A stretch of 64,000 nucleotides of DNA from Actinomycetota bacterium (GCA_023382335.1 JAMCPM010000011.1:315229-379228), one strand, 5' to 3'; positions 15,278 to 23,509 are shown, counted from the stretch's first letter. Notes: generated by a model not told the origin, from the sequence alone. Made by a program: numbers and translations.

Positions 15278-15490
15278 AGCCAAAAGGGCTGCCTTTAGAG
15301 TCCGGCTATGTACTCCGATGTTTAGGTACATTGACTTCACAGGTTTTGGCTGAGCGATGCAGATTACGATATTTATGCACTCAATATTCTGTTTCAAAAC
15401 ATGAAAACCTGCTTGCAACGATGAAGCGGTCGCAGCTATTATTGCGATCGGAGATCGGGGCCCGGACCGGAACGTTGCCCCGTTTTTTTT
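15278..15490 (+). ncRNA. candidate small or leader RNA with switchable stems
   Basis: About 210 nt lie between a consensus promoter and an intrinsic terminator, with no ORF over 15 codons. Folding by eye gives a 5' stem between 15276-15285 and 15344-15353 (perfect 10 bp) enclosing an ATGTAC/GTACAT hairpin. A competing perfect 8-bp stem pairs 15340-15347 with 15404-15411. Both use the same central segment, so only one can form at a time. A third hairpin (about 15429-15450) precedes the terminator. The layout suits a riboswitch-like leader or a regulatory sRNA. It matches no RNA family I know. Confidence 0.55.
15456..15490 (+). terminator. intrinsic terminator of the candidate RNA
   Basis: CGGGGC (15456-15461) pairs with GCCCCG (15477-15482), followed at once by eight Ts (15483-15490). 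The loop holds a further CCG/CGG pairing. Confidence 0.85.
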
Positions 15491-15519
15491 GCTTACGAAG
15501 TGTAGTCCGGTGGTATACT
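15489..15519 (+). promoter_or_regulatory. extended -10 promoter for the 44-residue peptide
   Basis: TGG-TATACT (15511-15519) is an extended -10 element. A weaker TTGCTT lies at 15489-15494 with a 19-base spacer. It starts immediately after the preceding terminator and would transcribe the small gene at 15560 and possibly the DUF192 gene. Confidence 0.5.
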
Positions 15520-15559
15520 AGGTTTGCTAACGACTATTTGCCCTGGGAGGTGAATAACA

Positions 15560-15694
15560 GTGCCAGTTGAAGCGATAATATTTCTCTTTTTCATCCTGGT
15601 GCTGGCCCCGGTAGTGGCGGTGCTCGCGTACTGCGGTATCAGAGGAACCTGCGGTCAGAGCGATGACGAGGGCAAGGGTTCCGAAAAGTCGTAA
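15560..15694 (+). CDS. 44-residue membrane peptide
   Basis: The GTG start has GGGAGGTG seven bases upstream. The product has one hydrophobic helix (residues 5-25, A-I-I-F-L-F-F-I-L-V-L-A-P-V-V-A-V-L-A), two cysteines just after it (Y-C-G and T-C-G) and a hydrophilic acidic tail. It is preceded by an extended -10 promoter. The DUF192 lipoprotein gene follows 63 bases later. Function unknown; a regulatory membrane peptide is possible. Confidence 0.6.
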   Translation: MPVEAIIFLFFILVLAPVVAVLAYCGIRGTCGQSDDEGKGSEKS

Positions 15695-15757
15695 CCCAAC
15701 GGGTCAGGCATTAAAGCAAACGAGGCGGGGGGAGTAAAGAAAAACGCCTCGCACCAT

Positions 15758-16408
15758 ATGGAAAAGTTTGCTACCGACATAATTAGACTTAAAAAGGCTG
15801 CCATCACCGGGCAGCCTTTTTCCTTTTTCACAGCCATTTTGCTGGCGCTGCTGGCATTGTCGTGGGCCGGCGCCTGTGGCGGCGGGTCAACTGCCTCAGA
15901 CGATGCCGTACCGCCTTTTACAGGTTCGGGAACTGCACCCACCACCACCGCCGCGACCGGTTCGACTTCCCCGGCTTCGACTTCCCCCACGCTCTCTGCA
16001 CGCGTAATTTTTCATCCTGCCGGAGGCGGCAGGGACGCGGTCCTTTTGGTGGAGATCGCGCGAACCGACCCGGAGAAGGCCAGGGGATTGATGTACAGGA
16101 CTCAGCTTGGGACCGATGCCGGCATGATCTTCATCTGGGAGCAGCCGGTGCAGGACGGCTTCTGGATGAAGAATACGCCCCTCCCACTCTCAGTCGCCTT
16201 TATCACCACGGATGGGATCATCGAGGATATCCAGGACATGGAGCCTTATACTACCCAGGTGCATATGCCTCCCGGCCCCTACATCTATGCCGTGGAAGCA
16301 AACCGTGGCTGGTTTTCCGGTCACGGGATCAAGGCGGGAGACAGCGCTGAATTCATCGGGCAGAGCGGCGGGATCAGCTCAGAGGTGCAGGTTCCACCTG
16401 GTCCTTGA
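15758..16408 (+). CDS. DUF192 lipoprotein
   Basis: A 216-residue protein with a lipoprotein signal (K-K, hydrophobic core, lipobox ending at a Cys near residue 40), a Ser/Thr/Pro-rich linker (45-80) and a DUF192 domain (about 85-205). The domain shows R-G-L-M-Y-R, the aspartate/Gly stretch before M-I-F-I-W, W-M-K-N-T-P-L-P-L-S-V-A-F-I and Y-A-V-E-A-N-R-G-W-F. DUF192 proteins are small exported beta-barrel proteins of unclear role. A perfect terminator hairpin (15791-15821) lies inside its first codons. No good ribosome binding site precedes the ATG. Its 3' end overlaps that of the sigma-factor gene by about 35 bases (convergent). Confidence 0.8.
   Translation: MEKFATDIIRLKKAAITGQPFSFFTAILLALLALSWAGACGGGSTASDDAVPPFTGSGTAPTTTAATGSTSPASTSPTLSARVIFHPAGGGRDAVLLVEIARTDPEKARGLMYRTQLGTDAGMIFIWEQPVQDGFWMKNTPLPLSVAFITTDGIIEDIQDMEPYTTQVHMPPGPYIYAVEANRGWFSGHGIKAGDSAEFIGQSGGISSEVQVPPGP
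15791..15821 (+). terminator. terminator-like hairpin inside the DUF192 start region
   Basis: AAAAAGGCTGCC (15791-15802) pairs perfectly over 12 bp with 15810-15821, loop of 7, with Ts at the 3' end. It would end the upstream small-peptide transcript and could attenuate the lipoprotein gene, whose codons 12-22 it spans. Confidence 0.65.
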
Positions 16409-17162
16409 GTCGTCCCTTGAGCCTGAGGATAGCCTTGGTGTGGAGCTGGGAAACCCGTGACTCGGTAACACCCAGAACGTCACCTATCTCACGTAGTGTC
16501 AACCCCTCGTAGTAATAGAGGGCGATGACGATTTTCTCCCGCTCGGGCAGATTGGAGATCGCCGCCGCCAGGCGCTCCTTGACCTCGTTGATATCCACTA
16601 CTTCCGCCGGGTTCTTGCTGTTACGATCCTCGATGGTGTCGATCAGCGCCACCGATTCGGTGCCGGTGCTGGAGATGGTCCAGAGCTCCTCCAGCGCCAC
16701 CATGGAACTGGAGCTGATCTTGGTCAGCGCCTCCTGGAATTCCTGCATCGAGATTCCCAGGTCCTCGGCCAACTCTTCATCGGTGGGGGCGCGGTGCAGT
16801 TTGTTCTCAAGCGCGGCGCTGCTTTTTTCAATCTGGCGCGCAATGCTGCGGACCGAGCGCGGCACCCAGTCGAGCGACCTGAGCTCGTCGAGGATGGAGC
16901 CCTTGATCCGGGTAATGGCGTAGGTCTCGAACTTGATGTTGCGCTCGGGCTCGAAGCGCTCCAGCGCGCCGATTAGGCCGAGCAGCCCGTAGCTGATCAG
17001 GTCCGATTCATCGACATGGGACGGGAAATTAGTGCCCATGCGGCCGGCCACATATTTAACCAGAGGCGCGTAAGTGAGTATCAGGCGGTCCCTGGCCTGG
17101 GCGTCGCCTTCCTGCTTGTACAGGCGCCAAAGCTCAAGAATTTCTTTATCTTCTTCAGGCAT
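16374..17162 (-). CDS. whiG: WhiG/FliA-type alternative sigma factor
   Basis: A 262-residue sigma-70 family protein with regions 2, 3 and 4. Region 2 includes the core-binding D-L-I-S-Y-G-L-L-G-L-I-G-A-L-E-R-F and the -10-reading F-E-T-Y-A-I-T-R-I-K-G. Region 3 is R-S-L-D-W-V-P-R-S-V-R. Region 4 has E-R-E-K-I-V-I-A-L-Y-Y-Y-E-G-L-T-L-R-E-I-G-D-V-L-G-V-T-E-S-R-V-S-Q-L-H. This is the sigma-28 subgroup, which controls motility in many bacteria and sporulation in Streptomyces. No flagellar genes are in the window, so WhiG-like developmental or surface control is as likely as motility. It follows xerC on the same strand. Confidence 0.9.
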   Translation of the reverse strand: MPEEDKEILELWRLYKQEGDAQARDRLILTYAPLVKYVAGRMGTNFPSHVDESDLISYGLLGLIGALERFEPERNIKFETYAITRIKGSILDELRSLDWVPRSVRSIARQIEKSSAALENKLHRAPTDEELAEDLGISMQEFQEALTKISSSSMVALEELWTISSTGTESVALIDTIEDRNSKNPAEVVDINEVKERLAAAISNLPEREKIVIALYYYEGLTLREIGDVLGVTESRVSQLHTKAILRLKGRLKDQVEPAPLS

Positions 17163-17206
17163 GTCTCTCCTGGTCGGTCATTAGTGCCATAACCCTTAGC
17201 CCCATC

Positions 17207-18154
17207 TTATTTGTGCGCCCGGGGATGCGAGCGTTCGTACACACGGCGCAGATGGGCGCCGCTGACGTGCGTATAGCGTTGTGTGGTCGAGATCGACTCG
17301 TGCCCAAGCAGCTCCTGGACAGCGCGAAGGTCGGCTCCGCCTTCGAGAAGATGGGTGGCAAAGCAATGACGGAAAACGTGTGATGACGTTTTACTCTCAA
17401 CTGCTGCTTTCCTTACGTATTTTACAGTGCGCCGGCGAATATCCGAAGTCCCAAGCGGTCTTCCCCGTGAGGAAAGGAACAACGCCCCGGGATCGGGAGC
17501 TTCATCCCCGGCCATTCCCGGCACCAGGTCCGGCCTGCCTTTTTCCAAGTATTCCCGAACCGATTGTAAAGCAATCTCGCCCACAGGCACCACCCGGTCC
17601 TTGTTTCCCTTGCCCGTTACCTTCAACTCCTCGCTCTCGAAATCGATGCTGCCGACCTGGAGGCTGACGATCTCCTCGCTGCGCAGGCCGCTTCCGTACA
17701 TGACTTCGAAGATGGCGCGGTCTCGAAGCCCCAGAGGTTTTCGGGTTTCGATCGCCTCGAGGAAGGTCTGCACCTCGCGCGGCCGCAGCACAACGGGAAG
17801 CTTCCTCGGCAGCTTCGGTGACGTCAAAGCTTCGGCGGGGCTGTCTTTTAGCAGCCCTTCCGAGCGGCAGAAACGGAAAAGGCCGCGCACAGCCGAGAGC
17901 TTGCGGCTGATGCTCGACTTCTCATACCTGAAATTCGAGAGGTGGGCGGCGTAGCGCCGGAGAAAGCGGTAATCGATCGCTTGCGGGAACTCCCGGCCGT
18001 CCCTGGCGACATAGCGCAGGAAATGTCGGCAGTCACGCTTGTAGGCGACGACTGTTTTTTGCGAACAGCTGGACTGGATCAAGGATTCCAGGTAGCGCTC
18101 CAGGATGGCCAGGTCCTGCTCCCGCGCTTCTCCGGGTTTGTAAGCAGCTTCCAA
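17207..18154 (-). CDS. xerC: tyrosine recombinase XerC
   Basis: A 315-residue tyrosine recombinase. The SAM-like N-terminal domain (residues 12-100) carries the core-binding region. The catalytic residues are R158 (G-L-R-S-E-E), K182, H259 and R262 (H-V-F-R-H-C), H285 (L-G-H-E-S) and nucleophile Y294 (Q-R-Y-T-H). Length and sequence fit chromosomal XerC/D, which resolves dimers at dif. The start codon is a TTG; no better start exists in frame. Its place after comM and dprA is a common actinobacterial order. Such a recombinase could in principle act on the tRNA-linked repeats at 7,414-9,400, but nothing shows it does. Confidence 0.9.
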   Translation of the reverse strand: MEAAYKPGEAREQDLAILERYLESLIQSSCSQKTVVAYKRDCRHFLRYVARDGREFPQAIDYRFLRRYAAHLSNFRYEKSSISRKLSAVRGLFRFCRSEGLLKDSPAEALTSPKLPRKLPVVLRPREVQTFLEAIETRKPLGLRDRAIFEVMYGSGLRSEEIVSLQVGSIDFESEELKVTGKGNKDRVVPVGEIALQSVREYLEKGRPDLVPGMAGDEAPDPGALFLSSRGRPLGTSDIRRRTVKYVRKAAVESKTSSHVFRHCFATHLLEGGADLRAVQELLGHESISTTQRYTHVSGAHLRRVYERSHPRAHK

Positions 18155-18240
18155 ATAGATTCACTTTGCTGGTTAACATAATTTCGACACGGGTAGGCCA
18201 GGTTCCTTGAAACAGATATTTACGATGTTAATTGTCAGGG

Positions 18241-18281
18241 TTGCCTAAGCGTCCGCGGCAAGGCTTGCCTCAGCGTCCGCG
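18241..18281. repeat. 24-bp-period direct repeat across the dprA stop
   Basis: TTGCCTAAGCGTCCGCG (18241-18257) recurs with one change at 18265-18281. On the minus strand each copy holds CGCTnAGGCAA. The inner copy supplies the dprA stop TGA; the outer copy lies just beyond it. Confidence 0.7.
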
Positions 18282-19418
18282 CCGATAGCCTCTGGCGGGG
18301 TCAAGGCATGCCAGCCCCTGCAGCTCGAGCGATATCAGGGCGGCCGCGGCGCGGGATCCATCGAGGCCGGCACGGGCGGCGAGAACGTCCTGATGCATGG
18401 GCTGGCTGCCCAGCGCCTCAAGCAGGCTTCTCTCGTCCTCGGTCAAATCGGTGGCTTCGGGTGCTTGATGCAGTTCAAGCAGCAACTGACGCTGCTGCTC
18501 CAGGCCCAGGCTCTCCAGGACGTCTTCGGCGCTTGCGGCAATGCCGGCGCCCCACTGGATGAGCCGGTGCGGGCCGGCTGAAAGATCCGAGAAGATGCTG
18601 CCGGGCACGGCGAATACGTCGCGCCCTTCCTCGAGACAGAAATCGGCTGTGATCAGAGCGCCGCTCTTTCCCCTGGCCTCAACCACGATGACTGCCTGCG
18701 ACAGTCCCGCCATTATGCGATTGCGCGCCGGGAATCTCCAGGGCATGGCCCGGGCGCCGGGAGGATACTCCGACACGATCAATCCACGCCCGATCAGTGT
18801 CGAGTAGAGCTTGCGGTTGACCGCCGGGTAGATGATGTCCGGACCGCATCCCAGGACGGCGAGGCTGCTGCCGTTTTGCGAGAGGGCGCCGCGATGCGCC
18901 GCTGCGTCGATGCCGATGGCCATGCCACTGATGACGCAGACGCCAGCAGACGCCAGCCCCGAGGCTATGGTAAAGGCTGCGTCCATGCCGTAGGTCGAGG
19001 CCTTGCGGGCGCCGACTATGGCAACTCGCGGCTGCCTGACGAAATCGGCCAGCCGGTTTTCTTTACCTTTCATGAAAAGTGCCGGTGGCGGATCGTGGAT
19101 CCGGGCCAGGAATTCCGGATAGCAATTCTCTCCCAATGTGACAAGTGTGATGCCCTGCCGCTCCAGCTGCGCAAATTTCGCGGCGGCGTCAAACGAAGCG
19201 CGAAAGGCGGCAAGCCTTGGAATCGCCTTCGAGGGAAGGCCGAGCAGGGCCGCCAGCTCTTGTTCACCGAGCCGCCAGAGCTCGACGGGCGTCATATTCC
19301 CCGTAGGAACGCGCAGCGGCCAGCCGTGCTCCGCCAGGAAGCACGAGAGAGCCAGAGCCTGGGCGCGTTCCTCATCAGTGACTGGTTTGCCGGAGGTGAG
19401 TCCTTCCCTAGGTTCCAT
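18270..19418 (-). CDS. dprA: DNA-protecting protein DprA (Smf)
   Basis: A 382-residue protein with the DprA Rossmann-like core: A-R-K-A-S-T-Y-G, S-G-M-A-I-G-I-D-A-A-A-H, G-C-G-P-D-I-I-Y-P, S-E-Y-P-P-G, F-P-A-R-N-R-I-M-A-G-L and S-G-A-L-I-T-A. A helix-hairpin-helix-like N-terminus precedes it and a C-terminal winged-helix domain follows (about 320-380). DprA loads RecA on single-stranded DNA taken up during transformation. Its start overlaps the end of comM by 11 bases. Confidence 0.93.
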   Translation of the reverse strand: MEPREGLTSGKPVTDEERAQALALSCFLAEHGWPLRVPTGNMTPVELWRLGEQELAALLGLPSKAIPRLAAFRASFDAAAKFAQLERQGITLVTLGENCYPEFLARIHDPPPALFMKGKENRLADFVRQPRVAIVGARKASTYGMDAAFTIASGLASAGVCVISGMAIGIDAAAHRGALSQNGSSLAVLGCGPDIIYPAVNRKLYSTLIGRGLIVSEYPPGARAMPWRFPARNRIMAGLSQAVIVVEARGKSGALITADFCLEEGRDVFAVPGSIFSDLSAGPHRLIQWGAGIAASAEDVLESLGLEQQRQLLLELHQAPEATDLTEDERSLLEALGSQPMHQDVLAARAGLDGSRAAAALISLELQGLACLDPARGYRRGR

Positions 19419-20967
19419 CCCACCCCTTCCGGTCGATGCTGCGGTAACTGACGGCCTCGGCGAGATGCGCGGCGTCGATGACTTCGGCGGCGTCGAGGTC
19501 GGCGATGGTGCGGGCGACTTTGAGGATGCGATGGTGGGCGCGGGCGCTCAGTCCCAGGCGGTCGATGGCGTTCTCGAGCAGCCGGGCGGCGGCGGGCTCG
19601 AGCCGGCAGAGGTCTTCAGCCCGGGAAGCGTCCATGCCGGCGTTGCAGAATATCCCCGAATCGCCGAGGCGGGCCGACTGGCGCCGGCGGGCCTCCCCCA
19701 CCCGCGCCGCCACGGCAGCCGAGGGCTCGCGCGGACCGCTTCTCAGCATCTCCTGCTTATCGAGGCCGGGAACCTCTACGGCCACATCGATGCGGTCCAG
19801 CAGCGGTCCGCTGACACGCCCGCGATAGGCAGCCACCCGGTGAGGCGCGCAGCTGCACGAGCGCCGCGAGTCGCCCAGATGTCCGCAGGGACAGGGATTC
19901 ATCGAGGCTACCAGCATGAAGCTGGCCGGATAGACCACACGTGCCAGGGCGCGGGCGATGGCGACGCTGCCGTCTTCCATCGGCTGACGCAGGGTCTCCA
20001 GAGCCACGCGCGAGAACTCGGGCAGCTCGTCGAGGAAAAGGACGCCCAGATGTGAGAGGCTGATCTCTCCCGGACGGGGTGAGCCGCCGCCGCCGGCCAG
20101 CCCGACATGCGAGATGGTATGATGCGGCGAGCGGAAGGGCCTGCGCGTTATAAGCGGCATGCCTTCGCTCAGCAGGCCGGCGACACTATATATGCGGGTG
20201 ATCTCGATGGCCTCGCGGATGCCCAGCGGTGGCAGTATCGAGGGCAGGCGCCGCGCCAGCATCGTCTTGCCCGATCCCGGCGGACCGATCATGAGCAGGT
20301 TGTGGCCGCCGGCGGCGCAGACCTCGAGGGCCCGCCGGGCGTGTTCCTGTCCCTTGACGTCGGCCAGATCCAGCCGTCCGCCGTCGCCGGCCGCGAGCAT
20401 GGCGGCGGCATCGACGCTGGCCGGCTCGATGACCGTCTTCCCTTCAAGGAATCCAACAGCCTGCTTCAGGGTCTCGACGGCAATGACCTCGACACCTTCG
20501 ACCAGCGCCGCCTCGCCGGCGTTTTCCGCCGGCAGCAGGATGCCGCGGAACCCCAGCCGGCGCGCGCCCTCAGCCATGGACAGGGCGCCGTTGATGCGGC
20601 GGACGCTGCCGTCAAGCGAGAGTTCGCCGGCGGCGCTGTAGGCAAGGATGCGGCCGGCCGCATCCTTGCTTTGCATCTGACCGGAAGCTGCCAGCAGCGA
20701 CAGGGCGATGGGAAGATCGAAGGCCGGCCCTTCCTTGCGAACATCTGCCGGAGCAAGATTGACGGTGATGCGCCTTAAGGGGAAATCGTAACCGGAGTTA
20801 GTCATGCCGGCGCGGACCCGTTCCCTGGATTCGCGCACGGCGGCGTCGGGAAGGCCGACGATGCTGAAAGCGGGCAGGCCCCAGCCGAGATCGGTCTCGA
20901 CCTCCACGGGGCAGGCCTCCATACCCAGAACCGCGTGACTGTGCAACCTGGCAAGCATCCGCATCAC
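19408..20967 (-). CDS. comM: ComM/YifB-type AAA+ ATPase
   Basis: A 519-residue protein of the Mg-chelatase-like ComM family. It has an N-terminal Lon-protease-like S5 fold (1-170), an AAA+ domain with Walker A G-P-P-G-S-G-K-T-M-L (about 228-237), Walker B L-F-L-D-E-L-P-E-F, a sensor region with a C-P-C-G-H...C-S-C zinc-like cluster, and a C-terminal Mg-chelatase lid. ComM is a hexameric helicase that aids branch migration during natural transformation. With dprA it forms a DNA-uptake processing pair. Confidence 0.92.
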   Translation of the reverse strand: MMRMLARLHSHAVLGMEACPVEVETDLGWGLPAFSIVGLPDAAVRESRERVRAGMTNSGYDFPLRRITVNLAPADVRKEGPAFDLPIALSLLAASGQMQSKDAAGRILAYSAAGELSLDGSVRRINGALSMAEGARRLGFRGILLPAENAGEAALVEGVEVIAVETLKQAVGFLEGKTVIEPASVDAAAMLAAGDGGRLDLADVKGQEHARRALEVCAAGGHNLLMIGPPGSGKTMLARRLPSILPPLGIREAIEITRIYSVAGLLSEGMPLITRRPFRSPHHTISHVGLAGGGGSPRPGEISLSHLGVLFLDELPEFSRVALETLRQPMEDGSVAIARALARVVYPASFMLVASMNPCPCGHLGDSRRSCSCAPHRVAAYRGRVSGPLLDRIDVAVEVPGLDKQEMLRSGPREPSAAVAARVGEARRRQSARLGDSGIFCNAGMDASRAEDLCRLEPAAARLLENAIDRLGLSARAHHRILKVARTIADLDAAEVIDAAHLAEAVSYRSIDRKGWDGT

Positions 20968-21081
20968 TCCTTCGGAGGAGGATGCTTCCGCACGGGAGGT
21001 CAGTGTGGGGGCGTCAGAATATCAAAAGCGTGAGGCTTTGGCAAAAGGAGGATGATCGTGAAGTGCTGGGCTGTGGCGGCG

Positions 21082-21216
21082 TCAGGCGGCCGGCTGTGGC
21101 GGAACGGTGACGCTGCACTGCCAGTCGGGACAGCCGCAAGTGATGGCGCGGATGTTCTCGATCTTCTTGATCCGAGGTTTCTCGTAGATCTTTTTAGCCT
21201 TGGTCTGCGTGCTCAA
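21082..21216 (-). CDS. 44-residue RiPP-precursor-like peptide
   Basis: A small gene with AAGGGGG just before its TTG start. The N-terminal half is basic and holds Y11-E-K-P-R-I16, the YxxPxL/I-type leader motif bound by RiPP recognition elements in lasso and related peptides, followed by K-K-I-E-N-I. The C-terminal half is a short cysteine-rich core (T26-C27-G-C29-P-D-W-Q-C34) and a Pro/Val tail. The leader-core split is characteristic of ribosomally made, modified peptides. No maturase gene is adjacent. It lies between yraN and comM. A small zinc-binding peptide is the alternative. Confidence 0.5.
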   Translation of the reverse strand: MSTQTKAKKIYEKPRIKKIENIRAITCGCPDWQCSVTVPPQPAA

Positions 21217-21330
21217 TTTGCCCCCTTCTCTTCTTTCCGCTCGTTTGGTCAATTGCGGAGTCTAGCACATCGATCATGCACGAGATACCCACCGGGGGTA
21301 TTTTTCACTAACCCGCGGGAAACATAAAGA

Positions 21331-21822
21331 TCAGCGGAAGGCATCCTGTATATGCTCGATTCCCGGTATGTTTTTGACATCAGCAGGCCCGATTCCTGCG
21401 GAAAGGCCGAAATTCTTGCCCCCGGGCCGGGGGTCCCGGCCTTCCATCTTCACCGAGATCACATCGAACCGAAAGGAGCATTCCCGCAAGCTGCGGTCCC
21501 GCTGATGCGCAGCCAGCCACATCTGGGCCATGCGCCGGATCTGATCCTGCTTGCGGGCGACGACCGCTTCAAATGGCTGGCCGTGACTGCGTCCGAGGCG
21601 GGTCTTTACCTCGATGAAAGCGATAAGGCTGCCGCGGCGGGCGATGATGTCGATCTCGCCGTAGCGGCTGCGGTAATTGGTCTCGAGGATCGAATAGCCC
21701 TGTTGTTCGAGGTGCCGGCAGGCGAGCGCCTCACCGGCATCTCCATGGGCCTTGCGCTCGTCGGCGCCATGGAGATGCCGGTCGTTGTTTCCATCGGCCT
21801 GGCGGTCGCCGTTTTGCTTCAA
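21331..21822 (-). CDS. YraN/UPF0102 nuclease-like protein
   Basis: A 163-residue protein whose core is the UPF0102 restriction-endonuclease-like fold: G-E-A-L-A-C-R-H-L, Y-R-S-R-Y-G-E-I-D-I-I-A-R and F-I-E-V-K-T-R. The D and E-x-K residues are the PD-(D/E)xK active-site set. The first 25 residues, rich in D, H and N, are an extra low-complexity leader, and the true start may be inside. It overlaps rnhB by four bases. The family is widely conserved next to rnhB and comM, with a proposed role in DNA processing that remains unproven. Confidence 0.88.
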   Translation of the reverse strand: MKQNGDRQADGNNDRHLHGADERKAHGDAGEALACRHLEQQGYSILETNYRSRYGEIDIIARRGSLIAFIEVKTRLGRSHGQPFEAVVARKQDQIRRMAQMWLAAHQRDRSLRECSFRFDVISVKMEGRDPRPGGKNFGLSAGIGPADVKNIPGIEHIQDAFR

Positions 21823-22475
21823 CTCCCCGGAAGGTTGACGTTGAAGGAGAGCCGGTGTATCGGCGTGAAACCATGCTGGACGATGGCCTGACGGTGGGCA
21901 AGCGAGCCGTAGCCGGCGTTGCCGCTAAAGCCGTACTGGGGATAGCGCTCGTGCATGGCGCACATGAGGCGGTCCCGGAAGACCTTGGCTACAATCGAGG
22001 CAGCGGCGATGCTGGCGCTCTTGGAGTCGCCCTTGATGATCGCCAGATGCGGCAGTGGACATTCCTCGAGCTGCTGGCGCCCGTCGACCAGGGCGGTGGC
22101 AGGACAGGGCGAGAGAGACTGCAGGCTGCGCGCCAGGGCGCGGAGGTTGGTCACGTGCAAGCCGTTCTCGTCGATGGTGCGGTTGGTGAAACTGACCAGA
22201 GAGAACCTGGCCGCGTGCCGGATTATCAGCGGGAAGAGTCTCTCCCGGGCGGCGGCGGTCAGCTTCTTGGAATCTCCCAGGCCTTTCAGCAGGGGGGCAA
22301 GAGAGGCGATATCCGTGGAAACGTAATCGAAGACGACCGCGGCGGCGACGATAGGCCCGGCCAGGCAGCCCCTCCCCACTTCGTCCGCTCCGGCCAGCTC
22401 GGCGCGCCCGCCGATCTCCAGGTCGAATTCGAACATCCTCCTGGCGCTGGCTGTGGCGGCGGTGGCGGCGGCCAT
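21819..22475 (-). CDS. rnhB: ribonuclease HII
   Basis: A 218-residue protein with the RNase HII motif A-G-A-D-E-V-G-R-G-C-L-A-G-P (first catalytic Asp-Glu), the second acidic site in A-L-V-D-G, and K-G-D-S-K-S-A-S-I-A-A-A-S-I-V-A-K-V. It removes ribonucleotides from DNA-RNA hybrids. It lies between lepB and yraN with tight spacing. Confidence 0.93.
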   Translation of the reverse strand: MAAATAATASARRMFEFDLEIGGRAELAGADEVGRGCLAGPIVAAAVVFDYVSTDIASLAPLLKGLGDSKKLTAAARERLFPLIIRHAARFSLVSFTNRTIDENGLHVTNLRALARSLQSLSPCPATALVDGRQQLEECPLPHLAIIKGDSKSASIAAASIVAKVFRDRLMCAMHERYPQYGFSGNAGYGSLAHRQAIVQHGFTPIHRLSFNVNLPGS

Positions 22476-22488
22476 GCCCGCGGCTATT

Positions 22489-23019
22489 CTAGTTCAGCCT
22501 GCCGAGGCGGCTCGGCGGCCAGTAGGTATAAAATGCCTTGCCGAGGACGCTGTCCACCGATAGCCATGGCGGGCTCCAGAATCGCGCGTCCTGGCTGTTG
22601 GTGCGGTTGTCCCCCATGACAAAGACGTTGCCGGGCGGGATCTGGGTCGCCGGGAAGCTGCTGAAATCGGGCGCGTCGGGGTTAATATAATCTTCGACTT
22701 GTGGTACGCCGTTGAGGATCACCTGGCCGCGCCGGACTTCGATAGTGTCGCCGGCGATGGCAATCACGCGCTTGACGAAATCAGTGTCGGGATCCTGGGG
22801 AGATTTAAAGACGATGACGTCGCCGCGCTGGATCTCTCCGAACCGGTAGGCGAGGCGATTGACGAGGATCCGGTCGCCGGGATCGATGGTCTTTTCCATC
22901 GACTCGGAAGGGATCTGGAACGGTTTGACCAGGTACGCCTGCAGGAACCAGGCGACAAGGATCGCCCCGATGAGGATGCCGACGGTCTCGAGGATGCTAC
23001 GTGCGGCGCTGCGGGGCAT
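22489..23019 (-). CDS. lepB: signal peptidase I
   Basis: A 176-residue type I signal peptidase. One N-terminal membrane helix precedes the catalytic serine in P-S-E-S-M-E (about residue 38), the catalytic lysine in D-F-V-K-R-V (about 83), and the box-E motif G-D-N-R-T-N-S-x-D-A-R. It cleaves signal peptides of exported proteins such as the beta-helix proteins here. It is part of the rplS-lepB-rnhB-yraN cluster. Confidence 0.93.
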   Translation of the reverse strand: MPRSAARSILETVGILIGAILVAWFLQAYLVKPFQIPSESMEKTIDPGDRILVNRLAYRFGEIQRGDVIVFKSPQDPDTDFVKRVIAIAGDTIEVRRGQVILNGVPQVEDYINPDAPDFSSFPATQIPPGNVFVMGDNRTNSQDARFWSPPWLSVDSVLGKAFYTYWPPSRLGRLN

Positions 23020-23034
23020 GAGAAACCCGGGAGC

Positions 23035-23382
23035 CTAGCGCTGCTTTTCCCGGACCTTGGCTTTCTTGCCTACCTTGCCGCGCAGGTAATACAGCTTGGC
23101 CCGGCAGACATCACCGATGCTGACGACCTCGATCTTGTTGATCTTCGGGGAATGCATGGGAAAGGTGCGCTCGACGCCGACGCCGAAGGAATGCTTGCGC
23201 ACGGTGAAGGTCTCACGCGCGCCCTCGCCCTGGCGCTTGATGACGATGCCCTGGAATACCTGGATGCGGCTGCGGGTTCCCTCGATCACCTGGAAGTGGA
23301 CCTTGACGGTGTCCCCGGCCTTGAACTGGGGTATTCCCTTGCGGAGCTGCTGCTCCTCGAGCCTGGCTATGATCTGATTCAT
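23035..23382 (-). CDS. rplS: 50S ribosomal protein L19
   Basis: A 115-residue protein with the L19 sequence core: [36 protein letters not shown] and a basic C-terminus. It sits at the 30S/50S interface. The 5' leader carries a GC-rich hairpin (about 23400-23419) just before the ribosome binding site GGGAG. A remnant transporter gene separates it from trmD, which in many bacteria is its immediate neighbour. Confidence 0.95.
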   Translation of the reverse strand: MNQIIARLEEQQLRKGIPQFKAGDTVKVHFQVIEGTRSRIQVFQGIVIKRQGEGARETFTVRKHSFGVGVERTFPMHSPKINKIEVVSIGDVCRAKLYYLRGKVGKKAKVREKQR

Positions 23383-23509
23383 GGTTACTCCCTGCTGGAA
23401 ACGGCCGCCCTGCGCGGCCTCGCATCGCCAAAACCGGCGGTTTTTTTTATCAATAGTGCCAGGTTCGAAATTCTAGAGGTTTTTGGCGGCGAATGCAATA
23501 TTACGCCTT

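Noticed and set aside
15253-15570. 105-residue plus-strand ORF
   Set aside because: It crosses an intrinsic terminator and a promoter, has no ribosome binding site and no protein-like composition.
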